Below, one piece after another: positions 25,607-36,081 of a stretch of DNA of 64,000 bases. The first letter of the stretch is position 1, and every line of letters starts with the position of its first letter. Location: positions 1 to 64,000 of the forward strand of contig CAZNFW010000006.1 of assembly GCA_964572725.1 (NCBI GenBank), read 5' to 3'. The DNA comes from Rosettibacter sp964572725. GTDB lineage: Bacteria; Bacteroidota; Ignavibacteria; Ignavibacteriales; Melioribacteraceae. The notes beneath the pieces were generated by a model. It was not told where the DNA came from. It did not search any database and saw only the letters and a list, made by a program, of their open reading frames with translations. A program made the translations under genes and the position numbers.

Positions 25607-26935
25607 TCAGAGATTATACAGTTTCTTTTTACGCCAGAGAGTGGTTTCTGAAATGCCTAAAATTTTTGCTGCTTCTTTCGTATTCGTAGCAATTTTTAGA
25701 ACTTCTTTAATGTGTTGTTTCTCGAGTTCTTCTATAGTAAGTATTTCTTTTTGCACTTCTTTTGGTTTAAAATTTAGTATTTCTATTGGCAAGTATTCTG
25801 ACTTTATTATATTGTCCTTTGCAAATACTAAAAGTCTTTTAACAACTGTTTCAAATTCACGAATATTACCTGGCCAATCATAGTCAATCAAATAATTTAA
25901 TAAATCATCATTAATTATGAATTTTTTTCCATTAGAATATTTTTTAATAAAATGATTAAGAAGAAGTGGAATGTCTTCTTTCCTTTCGCGAAGTGGAGGT
26001 AAAAATAATTTTACACCTTCAATACGGTAGTAGAAATCCTCTCTTAAATTACCAGACTTCAATTCTTCTTCTACTTTTTTATTTGTTGCACATATAATTC
26101 TTATGTCTACTTTTCGTGTAATACTTTCTCCGATGCGTTCATATTCCATATTCTGAAGGAAACGAAGTAATTTAACTTGCATTGATTTTGGGATATCACC
26201 TACTTCATCCAAGAATAAAGTTCCTGTATCGGCAAATTCTACTCTTCCAATTCTATCTTTTAATGCATTAGTAAAAGCACCTTTGACATGTCCAAACATT
26301 TCACTTTCAAAAAGGTTTTCAGGAATAGCAGAACAGTTAACAGCTATAAAAGGGTTAGAACTTCGAGAGCTTATTGAATGAATAAATTTTGCGAGTATTT
26401 CTTTCCCAGTGCCACTTTCACCTTCGATTAAAATGGGAATGTCGCTATCCGCAATATCTTGTGCTATCCTTAAAATCTCTTTAACTGCATTATTCGATGT
26501 AATAATTTCGTTGCTTTCATAAATTTCTCCTAATTGATATTTAAATCCTTCTATTTTACGCGACATCTTGTGATGTTCATAAACTCTATCAACAATATGA
26601 ATAAATTCTTTATGTGTGAAAGGTTTTGTAATATAATCGTAAGCTCCTTTTTTAATTGCTTCTACAGCAGTTTCAATTGAACCATAAGCAGTCATTAATA
26701 CTACAGTTGTATCCGGGGAAATTTTCTTTAATTCTTCTAAGACTTCAATACCATTGATTGGTTGCATCTTCAAGTCGATAAAAGCAAGATCGAAAAAAAT
26801 TTCTTTTGCTCTACTTATTCCTTCTTGTGGATTAGAAAATATTTCCGGTAAGTATCCTGAAGAACTCAACGAGAGTTCAATCATTTTTAGAATATTAGGT
26901 TCGTCATCAATAACTAAGATTCTTCCTTTGTTCAT
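25607..26935 (-). CDS. NtrC-family sigma-54 response regulator
   Basis: The 442-residue protein has a receiver (DDE at 10-12, phosphoacceptor Asp54 in FIDLKM, ITKPF), an AAA+ domain (Walker A GESGTGKE, Walker B LFLDEVGD, arginine fingers REDFYYRIEG, PPLRER) and a FIS-type HTH (TKEAAKILGISETTLWRKKK). The sigma-54 contact loop reads GAFTNA rather than GAFTGA. It directly follows its kinase gene. Target promoters are not evident nearby. Confidence 0.93.
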   Translation of the reverse strand: MNKGRILVIDDEPNILKMIELSLSSSGYLPEIFSNPQEGISRAKEIFFDLAFIDLKMQPINGIEVLEELKKISPDTTVVLMTAYGSIETAVEAIKKGAYDYITKPFTHKEFIHIVDRVYEHHKMSRKIEGFKYQLGEIYESNEIITSNNAVKEILRIAQDIADSDIPILIEGESGTGKEILAKFIHSISSRSSNPFIAVNCSAIPENLFESEMFGHVKGAFTNALKDRIGRVEFADTGTLFLDEVGDIPKSMQVKLLRFLQNMEYERIGESITRKVDIRIICATNKKVEEELKSGNLREDFYYRIEGVKLFLPPLRERKEDIPLLLNHFIKKYSNGKKFIINDDLLNYLIDYDWPGNIREFETVVKRLLVFAKDNIIKSEYLPIEILNFKPKEVQKEILTIEELEKQHIKEVLKIATNTKEAAKILGISETTLWRKKKLYNL

Positions 26936-28765
26936 TTATACTTTTGGAATTATTATTTGAAATGTACTTCCTTTGCCAAGTTCGCTAAAAGCTTTAATCT
27001 CTCCATTGTGAATCTCTATAATTTCTTTTGCAATTGATAAACCTAATCCTAAGCTACCCGGTGCAGATTCATCTATTTGAATAAATTTATCGAATATTTT
27101 CTTAAGATTATCTGGACTTATACCAATTCCAGTATCAGAAATAGTTATCATTACTTTTCCATTTTCAACTTTTTGCTCGACACTTATTTTCCCTCTGTTA
27201 GGAGTAAATTTAATTGAGTTATAGATAAGATTTTCGATTGCACTTATCATATGGTCGTAACTTCCTTTAATTGCAGCTCCTTCAGAATTGTCAATAATTT
27301 TGAGTTCTATATTCTTTTCCTTAGCAATAGCATCAAATTTTTTTGAAATGTGTTCTAATAATTTTTTTGCTTCAAAATTTTCGAATCTAATTTTATTTCT
27401 ATTAGCTTCAAGTTTTGTAAGTTCTAAAATTTCATAGACCAATTTATTTAATCGCTCATAATCTTCTTTTATCGAAATTATAAGTTCTTTTTGTTTTTTA
27501 GTTAATTCACCAACAATCCCATCTTCAATCATCCCTATTGCCATACCCATAGAAGTAAGTGGTGTTTTAAGTTCATGCGATACTTTTGCAACAAATTCTG
27601 ATTTCATTTTATCGAGTTCTTTGTATTTTGTAATGTCATTGAATACATAAACAGTTCCCTTCATTTCTTTTTCTGGGATATCGAGCGATGCTTCTATTAT
27701 CTTAAAATATTTTTGTGAACCATCATAGTCTTTGATAATGACTATGTCTTTGTCATGAAATATATCTTGCTCTTCAGTTTTTTTCTCCGAACTTGAAGAA
27801 TGCAAAAGTTTTTCTAATATTGATTTGTCGTTTAGTAAACTGCCAAAGACTTCATTAAATGATTTATTTGAAAGAAGTATGTTCAAATTTTCATCTACCA
27901 TTAATACGGGTTCATTCATGCTCTCAATTACTAATTCAGATTTCTTCTTTTCGTACAAAATTTTATTCAGATTTAACTGTTCATACTTTTGAAGTCTCTC
28001 GCTCATTTTATTAAATTCTTCAGCGAGACTATTAATTTCGTCGCTGTTTTCATCAATCTCAATTTTCTCGTCGAAATGTCCTTCACTAATGTGTTCAACG
28101 GATTTGCGTAATTTGTTAAGCGGACGCACAACATAATTTGAAAACTTTGTACCAAATACAATACTAATTACAATTGCCCCAAGTAATATTACAACAATGA
28201 AAAATGTTGCAGTTTGTGTTATAGTTTTTGTTTCATCAACAGTTTTATTGAGTAATTGATGATTTATTTCAAGTATCTCATTGCTTTTTTTCTTTATATC
28301 TTTTATTTGGTTAACAATTGTAACAAATTCTATGTTAAGAACTTTTCCTTTTTTAGTAACGTAAATTCTATAATCAATGTTGTTATAAAGATATTTAAGG
28401 AAGTTATCATATTCATTGCTTAGAGAATCGAGTATATTTTTTTCTGTTTGTGTATATGCAGATTTGCGGGCTTTATCATACCAGTAGAAAAAATCTTCTT
28501 TACTTTTCTCAAATAATTTTTCACCGGATTCAAAATTTTGATTGAACATTACAGTCAGTGCTTGAAGCTGGTCATCTAATGCTTTTCCAATATTATCTGC
28601 TGCTATAATGCTCGTATAATTTTCTTGCATTGTAAGGTTAATCGATTCGTTTAATCGGTAGAAGTTATAAATACTCCACAACGCTGCTAAGAACATAATA
28701 AGAAGAATTATAGTAAAACCAAGTAATATTTTTGTTCGTAAACTTGATGTATATAGCTTAATCAT
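26936..28765 (-). CDS. PAS-containing membrane histidine kinase
   Basis: The 609-residue kinase has two membrane segments (about 13-35 and 180-205) enclosing a helical sensor, a HAMP domain (RPLNKLRKSVEHISEG), a PAS domain (about 270-385), the phosphoacceptor HELKTPLTS (His397) and an ATPase domain (NLIYNSIKFTP, DTGIGISPDN, GLGLSIAK). The layout resembles KinB/NtrY sensors that partner NtrC-type regulators. Its stop codon abuts the regulator's ATG. The stimulus is unknown. Confidence 0.92.
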   Translation of the reverse strand: MIKLYTSSLRTKILLGFTIILLIMFLAALWSIYNFYRLNESINLTMQENYTSIIAADNIGKALDDQLQALTVMFNQNFESGEKLFEKSKEDFFYWYDKARKSAYTQTEKNILDSLSNEYDNFLKYLYNNIDYRIYVTKKGKVLNIEFVTIVNQIKDIKKKSNEILEINHQLLNKTVDETKTITQTATFFIVVILLGAIVISIVFGTKFSNYVVRPLNKLRKSVEHISEGHFDEKIEIDENSDEINSLAEEFNKMSERLQKYEQLNLNKILYEKKKSELVIESMNEPVLMVDENLNILLSNKSFNEVFGSLLNDKSILEKLLHSSSSEKKTEEQDIFHDKDIVIIKDYDGSQKYFKIIEASLDIPEKEMKGTVYVFNDITKYKELDKMKSEFVAKVSHELKTPLTSMGMAIGMIEDGIVGELTKKQKELIISIKEDYERLNKLVYEILELTKLEANRNKIRFENFEAKKLLEHISKKFDAIAKEKNIELKIIDNSEGAAIKGSYDHMISAIENLIYNSIKFTPNRGKISVEQKVENGKVMITISDTGIGISPDNLKKIFDKFIQIDESAPGSLGLGLSIAKEIIEIHNGEIKAFSELGKGSTFQIIIPKV

Positions 28766-29241
28766 TGTATTAATAATTTTACTGATATAAATTAGCTAAA
28801 AAGATATATGAAATAAATATTAAATTTTAGTCAGTGTATTTCGATATATTAAGTGATTTCCAAAATAAATTTATAAACAAAAATTATTTAGAATGATTTT
28901 AATGTCTTAGTCAATAGAGGTTGTATAACATTATGAATAAATCTTAACTTATCCCCTACTTCTTTCTCTTACAAAGAGCAGTGGTTTAAAACAATTTAAT
29001 ATTATAGTCCCTCTCTTTCTAAGAGATTGTATGAATTGCAAAGTAAAATTTATTTTGCTAATAAATGCTGTAAAAATATTACTATTTCGCAATAAGCGAG
29101 ATAAATCTCTCATTACAAATATCAATAAACACAACCTATCTGTGATAGGGATTTAAAGATTAAATTTTTATACAGCAGTTTTAAGAAAAATTATTTTATT
29201 TTGACAGATGCAAAGTATATTAACTATAAAAAAATTAGAGT
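28766..29241. other. Divergent intergenic region
   Basis: It separates the kinase gene from the sugar kinase gene. The only structure is a short hairpin (tctctttctaagaga, near 29014-29028) in sequence that looks like decayed intergenic repeat. A short minus-strand frame (28949-29134) has no ribosome site or recognisable content. A possible promoter for the sugar kinase lies at 29201-29230. Confidence 0.5.
29201..29230 (+). promoter_or_regulatory. Possible housekeeping promoter of the sugar kinase
   Basis: TTGACA (29201-29206) and TATAAA (29225-29230) are separated by 18 bases, with the ATG only 12 bases further on. That would give a very short leader. The group often uses other promoter shapes, so this is tentative. 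Confidence 0.35.
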
Positions 29242-30150
29242 ATGGACAAATTAAAAAACTATAATATTACAGCAATTGGCGAAATACTTTATGATATTTA
29301 TCCTGATAAAAAAAGATTAGGAGGAGCACCATTTAATTTTATTTATCACATCTGGAAAATTTTGGGCATAGCAAATTTTATTTCGAGTGTGGGTAACGAT
29401 GAAAATGGGAAGGAAATTTTGAACTATCTAAATTCTATAGGATTTAATACACAATTAATTTTTATAGATAACAACCATCCAACTGGAACTGTAAAAGTTA
29501 ATTTAGATGAGAACAAGATTCCGCACTTTACTATTTCACCCGAATGCTGTTATGATTTTCTAACCTTAAATGATGAAATAATTAACACTATTGAAAACAA
29601 TACTGATATTTTATACTTCGGAACATTATCTCAGCGTAGTTATACTTCGAGAAAAACAATTCAATCATTATTCGATAAAAAAATAAAATATTTTTGTGAT
29701 TTGAATTTGCGGCATAATTTTTTCTCTGATGATATGATAAGAGAAGCATTAAATGTAAGTAATGTAATCAAAATTAATTATGAAGAATTTAACAAGATTA
29801 AAAAAATCCTGAATATGAAAATGAGTGATGAATTAGCAATGGAAAATTTATGCAAAGAATTTAATATCGATTTATTGAGCATTACTCTTGGAAATGAAGG
29901 AGCTGTACTTTATGATAAAAAAAATTTTTCGCACTATAAAGCTGAGATAGATAAAGTAGTTGATACAGTTGGAGCTGGCGATGCTTTTGCTGCCATTCTT
30001 TGCATTGGTTATTTATCTCAAATGGATTTATTTACGATAAATAAATTAGCAAATGAGTTTGCTGCTGAAATTTGTATGATAGAAGGAGCTGTACCCGACA
30101 ATGATTATTTATACGAAAAGTACAGAAAAATATTCAGTGAATGTTTATAA
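29242..30150 (+). CDS. PfkB-family sugar kinase (fructokinase-like)
   Basis: The 302-residue protein has both PfkB signatures: the N-terminal GGAPFNFIYH, typical of fructokinase-like members, and the C-terminal DTVGAGDAFAAI (catalytic Asp in GAGD). It would phosphorylate a sugar, probably fructose, with ATP in the cytoplasm. It stands alone and ends three bases from the convergent lipoprotein gene. The exact substrate is not readable from sequence. Confidence 0.85.
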   Translation: MDKLKNYNITAIGEILYDIYPDKKRLGGAPFNFIYHIWKILGIANFISSVGNDENGKEILNYLNSIGFNTQLIFIDNNHPTGTVKVNLDENKIPHFTISPECCYDFLTLNDEIINTIENNTDILYFGTLSQRSYTSRKTIQSLFDKKIKYFCDLNLRHNFFSDDMIREALNVSNVIKINYEEFNKIKKILNMKMSDELAMENLCKEFNIDLLSITLGNEGAVLYDKKNFSHYKAEIDKVVDTVGAGDAFAAILCIGYLSQMDLFTINKLANEFAAEICMIEGAVPDNDYLYEKYRKIFSECL

Positions 30151-30153
30151 ATT

Positions 30154-30549
30154 TTATTTCTTTCTTGCAGGTTCGGCTTTTGCCTGCTGAAGTTCTACAT
30201 TAATTGATTCCGGCAATAAATTATACATTGAACCAGTAAACATATCTACTATCATTCCCGGCAAAAAACCATTAAAAGCATTTCCCCAGAACCAGATTGA
30301 AATTTTTCTTGTAATCTGGGTTTCATAAGTATCATATCCATCAAGTTCAAGTTTTACAACATGGTTTGAGCCACGTTCAAGATTTACGGATTGAGGTGTT
30401 GTTCCAAATTTTTTCCCATCAATTGTAATTTTTGCATTAGGTGGATTTGTTCTGATTTCAACATTTTGTGTAGTTGTATTTAAGACAGTAGCACAGGATT
30501 CTAATAATAAAATTGACATAATTACAAGAAAACAAATTTTAAATCTCAT
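30154..30549 (-). CDS. PEGA-domain lipoprotein
   Basis: The protein has a lipoprotein signal (LLLESC) followed by a PEGA segment (VEIRTNPPNAKITIDGKKFGTTP, residues about 32-54), a surface domain that often binds wall or matrix. A hydrophobic, Gly-rich stretch follows (residues 90-115). ATG 30549 is chosen because gagg lies seven bases upstream; a TTG two codons earlier is the alternative. Function unknown. Confidence 0.8.
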   Translation of the reverse strand: MRFKICFLVIMSILLLESCATVLNTTTQNVEIRTNPPNAKITIDGKKFGTTPQSVNLERGSNHVVKLELDGYDTYETQITRKISIWFWGNAFNGFLPGMIVDMFTGSMYNLLPESINVELQQAKAEPARKK

Positions 30550-30675
30550 TACCAAACCTCTTTTTGTTTTTATTATCGAAAATAACTTTTGAATAATTAA
30601 TAATCATTAAAAAATTTGAAATCTGCTTATGTTCTTTTATATTAAATTACCAAAAACAAAAGCAATGAGAAATAA

Positions 30676-32268
30676 ATGAAAATCTATTTTGCATTCTTAA
30701 TCTTTTTAATAACAATATCATGTTCATCAAACAACTTGAATGATGCAAGAAATTTCATAAATGAAAAAAATCTATCAGAACATATTAAAAAATTATCTTC
30801 AGACGAATTTTTAGGAAGATCTCCCGGCCATGAGGGAGAAGAAAAAACTATTAACTATTTAATTGAACAATATAAAAGAATAGGTTTAGAACCAGCAGAT
30901 GGTAAAAGTTATATTCAAGAAATTAATCTTGTTGAATTAACACCCTCAGTTAATTCTGAAATTGTAATTAAAGGAAAGAATGGAAATGTAAAACTTAATT
31001 ATGCTGATGACTTTGTTGCAATTACTAGAAGAGTTACAGAAGAAATACAAATCGAGCCTTGCGAAATAATTTTTGCAGGTTATGGAATTAATGCCCCTGA
31101 ATACAACTGGAATGATTTTGAAGGAATAGATGTAAAAGACAAAATAATTTTAGTTATGGTTAATGACCCTGGATTTGCAACAAATGATTCATCTTTATTT
31201 AATGGAAAAGCAATGACTTATTATGGAAGATGGACTTATAAATACGAAGAAGCAGCAAGACAGGGAGCTGCTGGAGTTTTTATAATTCATGAAACAAAGG
31301 CTGCAAGTTATCCATGGGAAGTTGTTAAGAATGGAAGGGTTGGTCCTCAATATTTTATCGAAGAAAAAGATAAAAATTTTTCCCGCTGTAAATTTGAGGG
31401 ATGGATTACTTACAACAAAGCAAAAGAAATTTTTAAGCTTGCTAAATTAAATCTTGAAGAAGAATTAAAAAAAGCTTCTGCCAGAGGATTCAGAGCAAAA
31501 TCACTCGGTCTTACTACTTCATTGACAATTAAAAATAAAATTGAACAAGTAAAAACTCGTAATGTACTTGGTATTTTAAAAGGAAACGAAAGAGCAGATG
31601 AATTTATATTCTACATGGCACACTGGGATCATCTTGGTTATGATTCTTCATTGAAAGGTGATAGTATTTTTAACGGAGCCAGAGATAATGCATCGGGAGT
31701 TGCAGGTATTCTTCAGATTGCTGAAGCTTTCTCTAAATTAAAAGATAAACCTAAACGTTCAATTGCTATACTTGCACTCACTGCAGAAGAACAGGGTTTA
31801 CTGGGCTCAGAATATTATGTTAAAAATCCTATAATACCTTTGAATAAAATTATTACAGCAATTAATCTTGACGGGTTGAATATATTTGGCAGAACTAAAG
31901 ATATTGCTGTTCTTGGTTATGGAATGTCTGAACTTGATAAATACATAAAAGAAGAAGTAGAAAAATCAGGAAAAATTGTTCGACCCGACCCAAATCCAGA
32001 AAGCGGAGGATTTTTCAGGTCCGACCATTATAATTTTGTAAAAGCTAATATACCTGCAATTTACATACGACATGGTATAGAATCTTATGATGGCAAAAAA
32101 GATATTCAAAAAGCTGCTAAAGAATGGAATCAAAATAATTATCATAAAGTCACCGATGAGTATAACTCAAATTGGGATTTAAGCGGGATGGTTGAAGAAG
32201 TTCAAATGCTTTTTGATATTGGATATAAACTGAGCAACGAAAATAGTTATCCTAAACTTATTAAGTAA
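30676..32268 (+). CDS. M28-family zinc aminopeptidase-like lipoprotein
   Basis: The 530-residue protein has a lipoprotein signal (ITISC) and a PA-like insert (about 130-230). The M28 dizinc site follows: MAHWDHLG (His, Asp), NGARDNASG (bridging Asp), TAEEQGLLGS (catalytic Glu pair), INLDG (Asp) and FRSDHYNF (His). It likely trims peptides at the envelope. A standard length for the family. It stands alone before a long intergenic gap. Confidence 0.9.
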   Translation: MKIYFAFLIFLITISCSSNNLNDARNFINEKNLSEHIKKLSSDEFLGRSPGHEGEEKTINYLIEQYKRIGLEPADGKSYIQEINLVELTPSVNSEIVIKGKNGNVKLNYADDFVAITRRVTEEIQIEPCEIIFAGYGINAPEYNWNDFEGIDVKDKIILVMVNDPGFATNDSSLFNGKAMTYYGRWTYKYEEAARQGAAGVFIIHETKAASYPWEVVKNGRVGPQYFIEEKDKNFSRCKFEGWITYNKAKEIFKLAKLNLEEELKKASARGFRAKSLGLTTSLTIKNKIEQVKTRNVLGILKGNERADEFIFYMAHWDHLGYDSSLKGDSIFNGARDNASGVAGILQIAEAFSKLKDKPKRSIAILALTAEEQGLLGSEYYVKNPIIPLNKIITAINLDGLNIFGRTKDIAVLGYGMSELDKYIKEEVEKSGKIVRPDPNPESGGFFRSDHYNFVKANIPAIYIRHGIESYDGKKDIQKAAKEWNQNNYHKVTDEYNSNWDLSGMVEEVQMLFDIGYKLSNENSYPKLIK

Positions 32269-32924
32269 TTTGTAAAAAATTCCCTGATAAAGAACAAACT
32301 GCTATGCTGGTTTTTGCTTAATCAGTATTTGTCATAAATATTTTTCGTAAAGAATATTAATTCAATCAATAGTTGAAAAAAAAAATAAGATTCAATAATA
32401 ACTTTTTAATTTAACAAATAAATAAACACATAACGCTTCCACAAAAAATTTCTTTCTTTCTCTGTTCAATAATTGTTTTTAAAAATGATAATTATAAAAT
32501 GATTACAAAAAATTTCCATATACTTAAATCAAATTTAATAGATTTAGAAGCAACTCAATACTTTCTCATCATTGCCAAAAAATTTTGGGGCTGTCTAAAA
32601 AGTAAGGCTTTTTAATAAAAAAATAGAACACGGACCTGCCTGCGCATGCAGGTAACACAGATTTTAAAGTATTTTAACAGATTATATATTTGAAGAATTA
32701 CTTTTTAGTAACTTACAATCTCATTGAACAAATAAAATTCTTCTTCTCAACCAATATCATATTTTCCTTATGGTTTGCAATGCTCATTAAATCATTATAT
32801 CAATTTCATTAGCAACAAAAACTTATGAATCAAAAACTTTTTAATTAATCATAAATACATATCAAGATTAAAAACTTGAAATATATTATATTAGATTTAA
32901 CAAATGAAAAATATATGATAAAAA
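32269..32924. other. Long intergenic region before purL
   Basis: This 656-base stretch has no supported gene. It contains a phrase like an insertion-sequence end (gggctgtctaaaaagt, 32588-32603), a CCTGCC/GCAGG palindrome (32634-32653) embedded in an acacgg/aacacagat repeat context, and otherwise AT-rich sequence. No riboswitch or terminator was recognised. Confidence 0.5.
32634..32653. repeat. CCTGCC palindromic repeat, copy 2
   Basis: The sequence acctgcctgcgcatgcaggt has arms acctgc/gcaggt and an inner ctgc-gcat-gcag stem. The CCTGCC core recurs at 691 and 40751. Flanks (aacacgg, aacacag) resemble each other. Confidence 0.55.
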
Positions 32925-35153
32925 ATGAGAGAACCCGAAGTTAATTTACAATTAGCCCTGGAACATGGCTTAACAGAAGAAGAATACAACTGGATTTGTG
33001 AACGTTTAGGAAGAGTTCCAACATTTACCGAGCTTGGGATATTCAGTGTAATGTGGAGCGAACATTGCAGCTACAAAAATTCTATAGCATTATTAAAAAC
33101 ACTTCCTCGTTCTGGAGGAAGATTACTCGTAGGCGCAGGAGAAGAAAATGCTGGACTTGTAGATATAGGTGATGGACTAGCAATTGCTTTTAAGATTGAA
33201 AGCCATAATCATCCATCTGCTGTTGAACCATATCAAGGAGCTGCAACTGGAGTAGGCGGAATTTTGAGAGACATTTTTACAATGGGGGCGCGACCAATTG
33301 CCTGTTTAAATTCTCTCCGTTTTGGCTCGCTCGACGATGCAAGAACAAGATATTTATTTGAAGGTGTTGTAAAAGGAATTGCTGATTATGGAAACTGCTT
33401 TGGAGTTCCTACCGTCGGAGGTGAAGTTTACTTTGATGATTCTTATAAAAATAATCCGCTTGTAAATGCTATGGCTATTGGTGTTGTTGATACAAAAAGA
33501 ATCGTCTCAGCTGTAGCAAAAGGTGCAGGCAATCCAGTCATGATTGTAGGATCTTCAACTGGAAGAGACGGAATTCATGGAGCAACTTTTGCCTCCGAAG
33601 AAATTTCTGAAAAATCCGAATCCAAACGTCCCTCTGTTCAAGTAGGCGACCCTTTTACAGAAAAACTTCTTCTTGAAGCAACACTCGAAATTATAAAACA
33701 AAATCTTGTTGTTGGAATTCAAGATATGGGAGCTGCCGGAATTTCATGCTCTACTTCGGAGATGAGTGCAAAAGGAAAATCCGGAATGATTATAAACTTA
33801 GATAAAGTTCCATTGAGAGAAGCTGATATGAATGCTTATGAAATAATGCTTTCAGAAAGTCAGGAAAGAATGCTTGTTGTTGCAAAAAAAGGATACGAAA
33901 ACAAAGTAAAAGAAATTTTTGAAAAATGGGATTTGAATTGCGAAATAATTGGGGAAGTAACAGATGAACAATTATTAAAAATTTATCATCATGGAGAAAA
34001 GAAAGCAGAGATACCGCCTTACGAACTTGTGCTTGGCGGAGGTGCTCCAGTTTATATACGTGAAACAAAAGAACCCGAATACATAAAAGATGCAGAAAAA
34101 TTTAATTGTTATGATTTGCCAGAACCCGACAGCATTGCAGAAATTTTTGAACAAATTTTTTCATCTCCAAATATTGCTTCTAAAAGATGGGTATATGAAC
34201 AATATGATTCAATGGTAAGAACAAATACAATTGTAGGTCCCGGTTCAGATGCTGCTGTTATTATGATTAAAGGGACAAACAAAGCTATTGCAGCTTCTAC
34301 AGATTGCAACGGAAGATATGTTTATCTCAATCCAAAAGAAGGAACTAAAATCGCGGTGGCAGAAGCTGCAAGAAATGTTGTCTGTTCTGGTGCTATTCCG
34401 CTCGCAATTACAAATTGCCTGAACTTTGGCAATCCATATAAACCCGAAATGTACTGGACTTTTAAGCAAGCAATAGAAGGAATGGGAGAAGCATGCAGAT
34501 TTTTTAACACTCCTGTTACAGGCGGAAATGTAAGCTTTTACAATGAAAGTCCAGATACTGCAGTTTATCCAACTCCCGTAATTGGAATGGTTGGTTTAAT
34601 TGAAAAATTAGAAAATGTAACAACAGCAGAATTTAAGAATGAAGGTGATTTAATTTATGTTCTCGGAGAAGATTATGAAGAAATTGGAGGAAGCGAATAT
34701 TTAAAAACCATACATGGTATAGTCAAAGGAAAAATTCCAAAAATTGATTTACAGGCAGAAAAAGACCTCCATACACTATTACTTCAATTAATTGACCAAA
34801 AGCTAATTAATTCTGCTCACGATGTTTCTGAAGGAGGATTAATTACGGCACTTGCTGAATGCTGTATACTTAATCCCGAAAAAATGATAGGTGCAAAAGT
34901 AAAGATTCACATAAAAACAAGAGAAGATTTTTCTTTCTTCTCGGAAAGTCAATCAAGAGTTGTCGTAACTGTTAGTCCTGAAAACAAGAGTAATTTTGAA
35001 AAAATTGCATCTAAAAGTTTTACACCTTACATGCTCATTGGAGAAACTATTCCAAAAAGATTCATTGTTAATGACCAATATGATTTTTCATTACAACTTT
35101 TATCTCATCTTTATTACGATTCTATACCGAATAAAATGAGCATTCATGTTTAA
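32925..35153 (+). CDS. purL: Phosphoribosylformylglycinamidine synthase subunit PurL
   Basis: The 742-residue protein is the small form of FGAM synthase, which needs PurQ and PurS partners (not in this window). It makes FGAM from FGAR, ATP and glutamine-derived ammonia. Conserved blocks include MWSEHCSYKNS, KIESHNHPSAVEPYQGAATGVGG, the nucleotide-binding GDPFTEKLLLEA and GGNVSFYNE. The ribosome site is weak. The gene overlaps the BrkB-like gene by eight bases. Confidence 0.96.
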   Translation: MREPEVNLQLALEHGLTEEEYNWICERLGRVPTFTELGIFSVMWSEHCSYKNSIALLKTLPRSGGRLLVGAGEENAGLVDIGDGLAIAFKIESHNHPSAVEPYQGAATGVGGILRDIFTMGARPIACLNSLRFGSLDDARTRYLFEGVVKGIADYGNCFGVPTVGGEVYFDDSYKNNPLVNAMAIGVVDTKRIVSAVAKGAGNPVMIVGSSTGRDGIHGATFASEEISEKSESKRPSVQVGDPFTEKLLLEATLEIIKQNLVVGIQDMGAAGISCSTSEMSAKGKSGMIINLDKVPLREADMNAYEIMLSESQERMLVVAKKGYENKVKEIFEKWDLNCEIIGEVTDEQLLKIYHHGEKKAEIPPYELVLGGGAPVYIRETKEPEYIKDAEKFNCYDLPEPDSIAEIFEQIFSSPNIASKRWVYEQYDSMVRTNTIVGPGSDAAVIMIKGTNKAIAASTDCNGRYVYLNPKEGTKIAVAEAARNVVCSGAIPLAITNCLNFGNPYKPEMYWTFKQAIEGMGEACRFFNTPVTGGNVSFYNESPDTAVYPTPVIGMVGLIEKLENVTTAEFKNEGDLIYVLGEDYEEIGGSEYLKTIHGIVKGKIPKIDLQAEKDLHTLLLQLIDQKLINSAHDVSEGGLITALAECCILNPEKMIGAKVKIHIKTREDFSFFSESQSRVVVTVSPENKSNFEKIASKSFTPYMLIGETIPKRFIVNDQYDFSLQLLSHLYYDSIPNKMSIHV

Positions 35154-36081
35154 GATGACTGCTAAAAATTTTTTTCACAAAATTAAATTCTGGAAATCCA
35201 TCCCTTCCGGGAAAGAAATACTTCATACAATTGGTTATTATGTAATTGGATTATTTAATAAAATTGATGAGCACAACATTTTTTTGTCAGGAGCTGGAAT
35301 AGCTTATTCTTTAATATTGAGCTTAATTCCTCTCATACTTTTTATTTTTTCATTATTGAGTAACATTTTTGATGCTCAAACGCTGCTTACAATGATTTAT
35401 CAAATTATCGACACAATTGTACCCTATCCAGATTATTCTAACTTTGCGAAAAAAATAATAACCAACCGACTGCCTGAAGCTATCGAATATAAAAATATTG
35501 CAGGCTATATTGGTGCTTTTGGATTGCTTCTTACTTCAACATGGGTTTTCAGCAGCATACGAACTTTATTAAATCAAATATTTCATACAAAAATCGAAAA
35601 GAATTTTTTAATTGGATTACTAAGAGATATTGGAATGGTCTTGCTGCTTGTTATTTTAATTTCATTATCAACATTAATATTCCCTGCATTAAATTTATTT
35701 TTAGAAATTGCAAGTAATTCTCCTCTTCTTACTTTTGCCAGATTAAGTGAAATGTGGAATACAATTGTATGGATTGGTTCATTATTAATTCTGCTTATTT
35801 TGTTTTTTTTGCTTTACTATCTTATACCTTATGAAAAACTTCCCAAAAGAGTTGCTGCAGTCAGTGCTGTTTCAACTACAGTATTATGGGAAATTGCGAG
35901 AAATTTTTTTGGATACTACATTCAAAATTTTTTAGGCAAAAATCCTTTTTACGGCGCTTTTATTTTAATTATAGTAATACTTTTGTGGCTTTTTTATTCA
36001 TCATGCATTTTTATTGCAGGAGCAGAAATAGGCCAATTATACAGAGAAAGAATAAATAAAAAAGAAAATGAAAAGACATAA
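35146..36081 (+). CDS. YihY/BrkB family inner-membrane protein
   Basis: The 311-residue protein has about six membrane segments and the family's typical order: an early helix with AGIAYSLILSLIPLILF, a central FGLLLTSTWVFSSIR and a late NPFYGAFILIIVILLWLFYSSCIFIAGAE. The family role is not established. The start overlaps the end of purL; ATG 35155 is an alternative. Confidence 0.85.
   Translation: MFKMTAKNFFHKIKFWKSIPSGKEILHTIGYYVIGLFNKIDEHNIFLSGAGIAYSLILSLIPLILFIFSLLSNIFDAQTLLTMIYQIIDTIVPYPDYSNFAKKIITNRLPEAIEYKNIAGYIGAFGLLLTSTWVFSSIRTLLNQIFHTKIEKNFLIGLLRDIGMVLLLVILISLSTLIFPALNLFLEIASNSPLLTFARLSEMWNTIVWIGSLLILLILFFLLYYLIPYEKLPKRVAAVSAVSTTVLWEIARNFFGYYIQNFLGKNPFYGAFILIIVILLWLFYSSCIFIAGAEIGQLYRERINKKENEKT

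Noticed and set aside
28949..29134. Minus-strand 61-codon frame in the kinase/sugar-kinase gap
   Set aside because: No ribosome site, no recognisable motif, and the DNA resembles decayed repeat sequence.
32588..32700. Insertion sequence in the gap before purL
   Set aside because: A terminal-repeat-like phrase is present, but there is no transposase, second end or target duplication.
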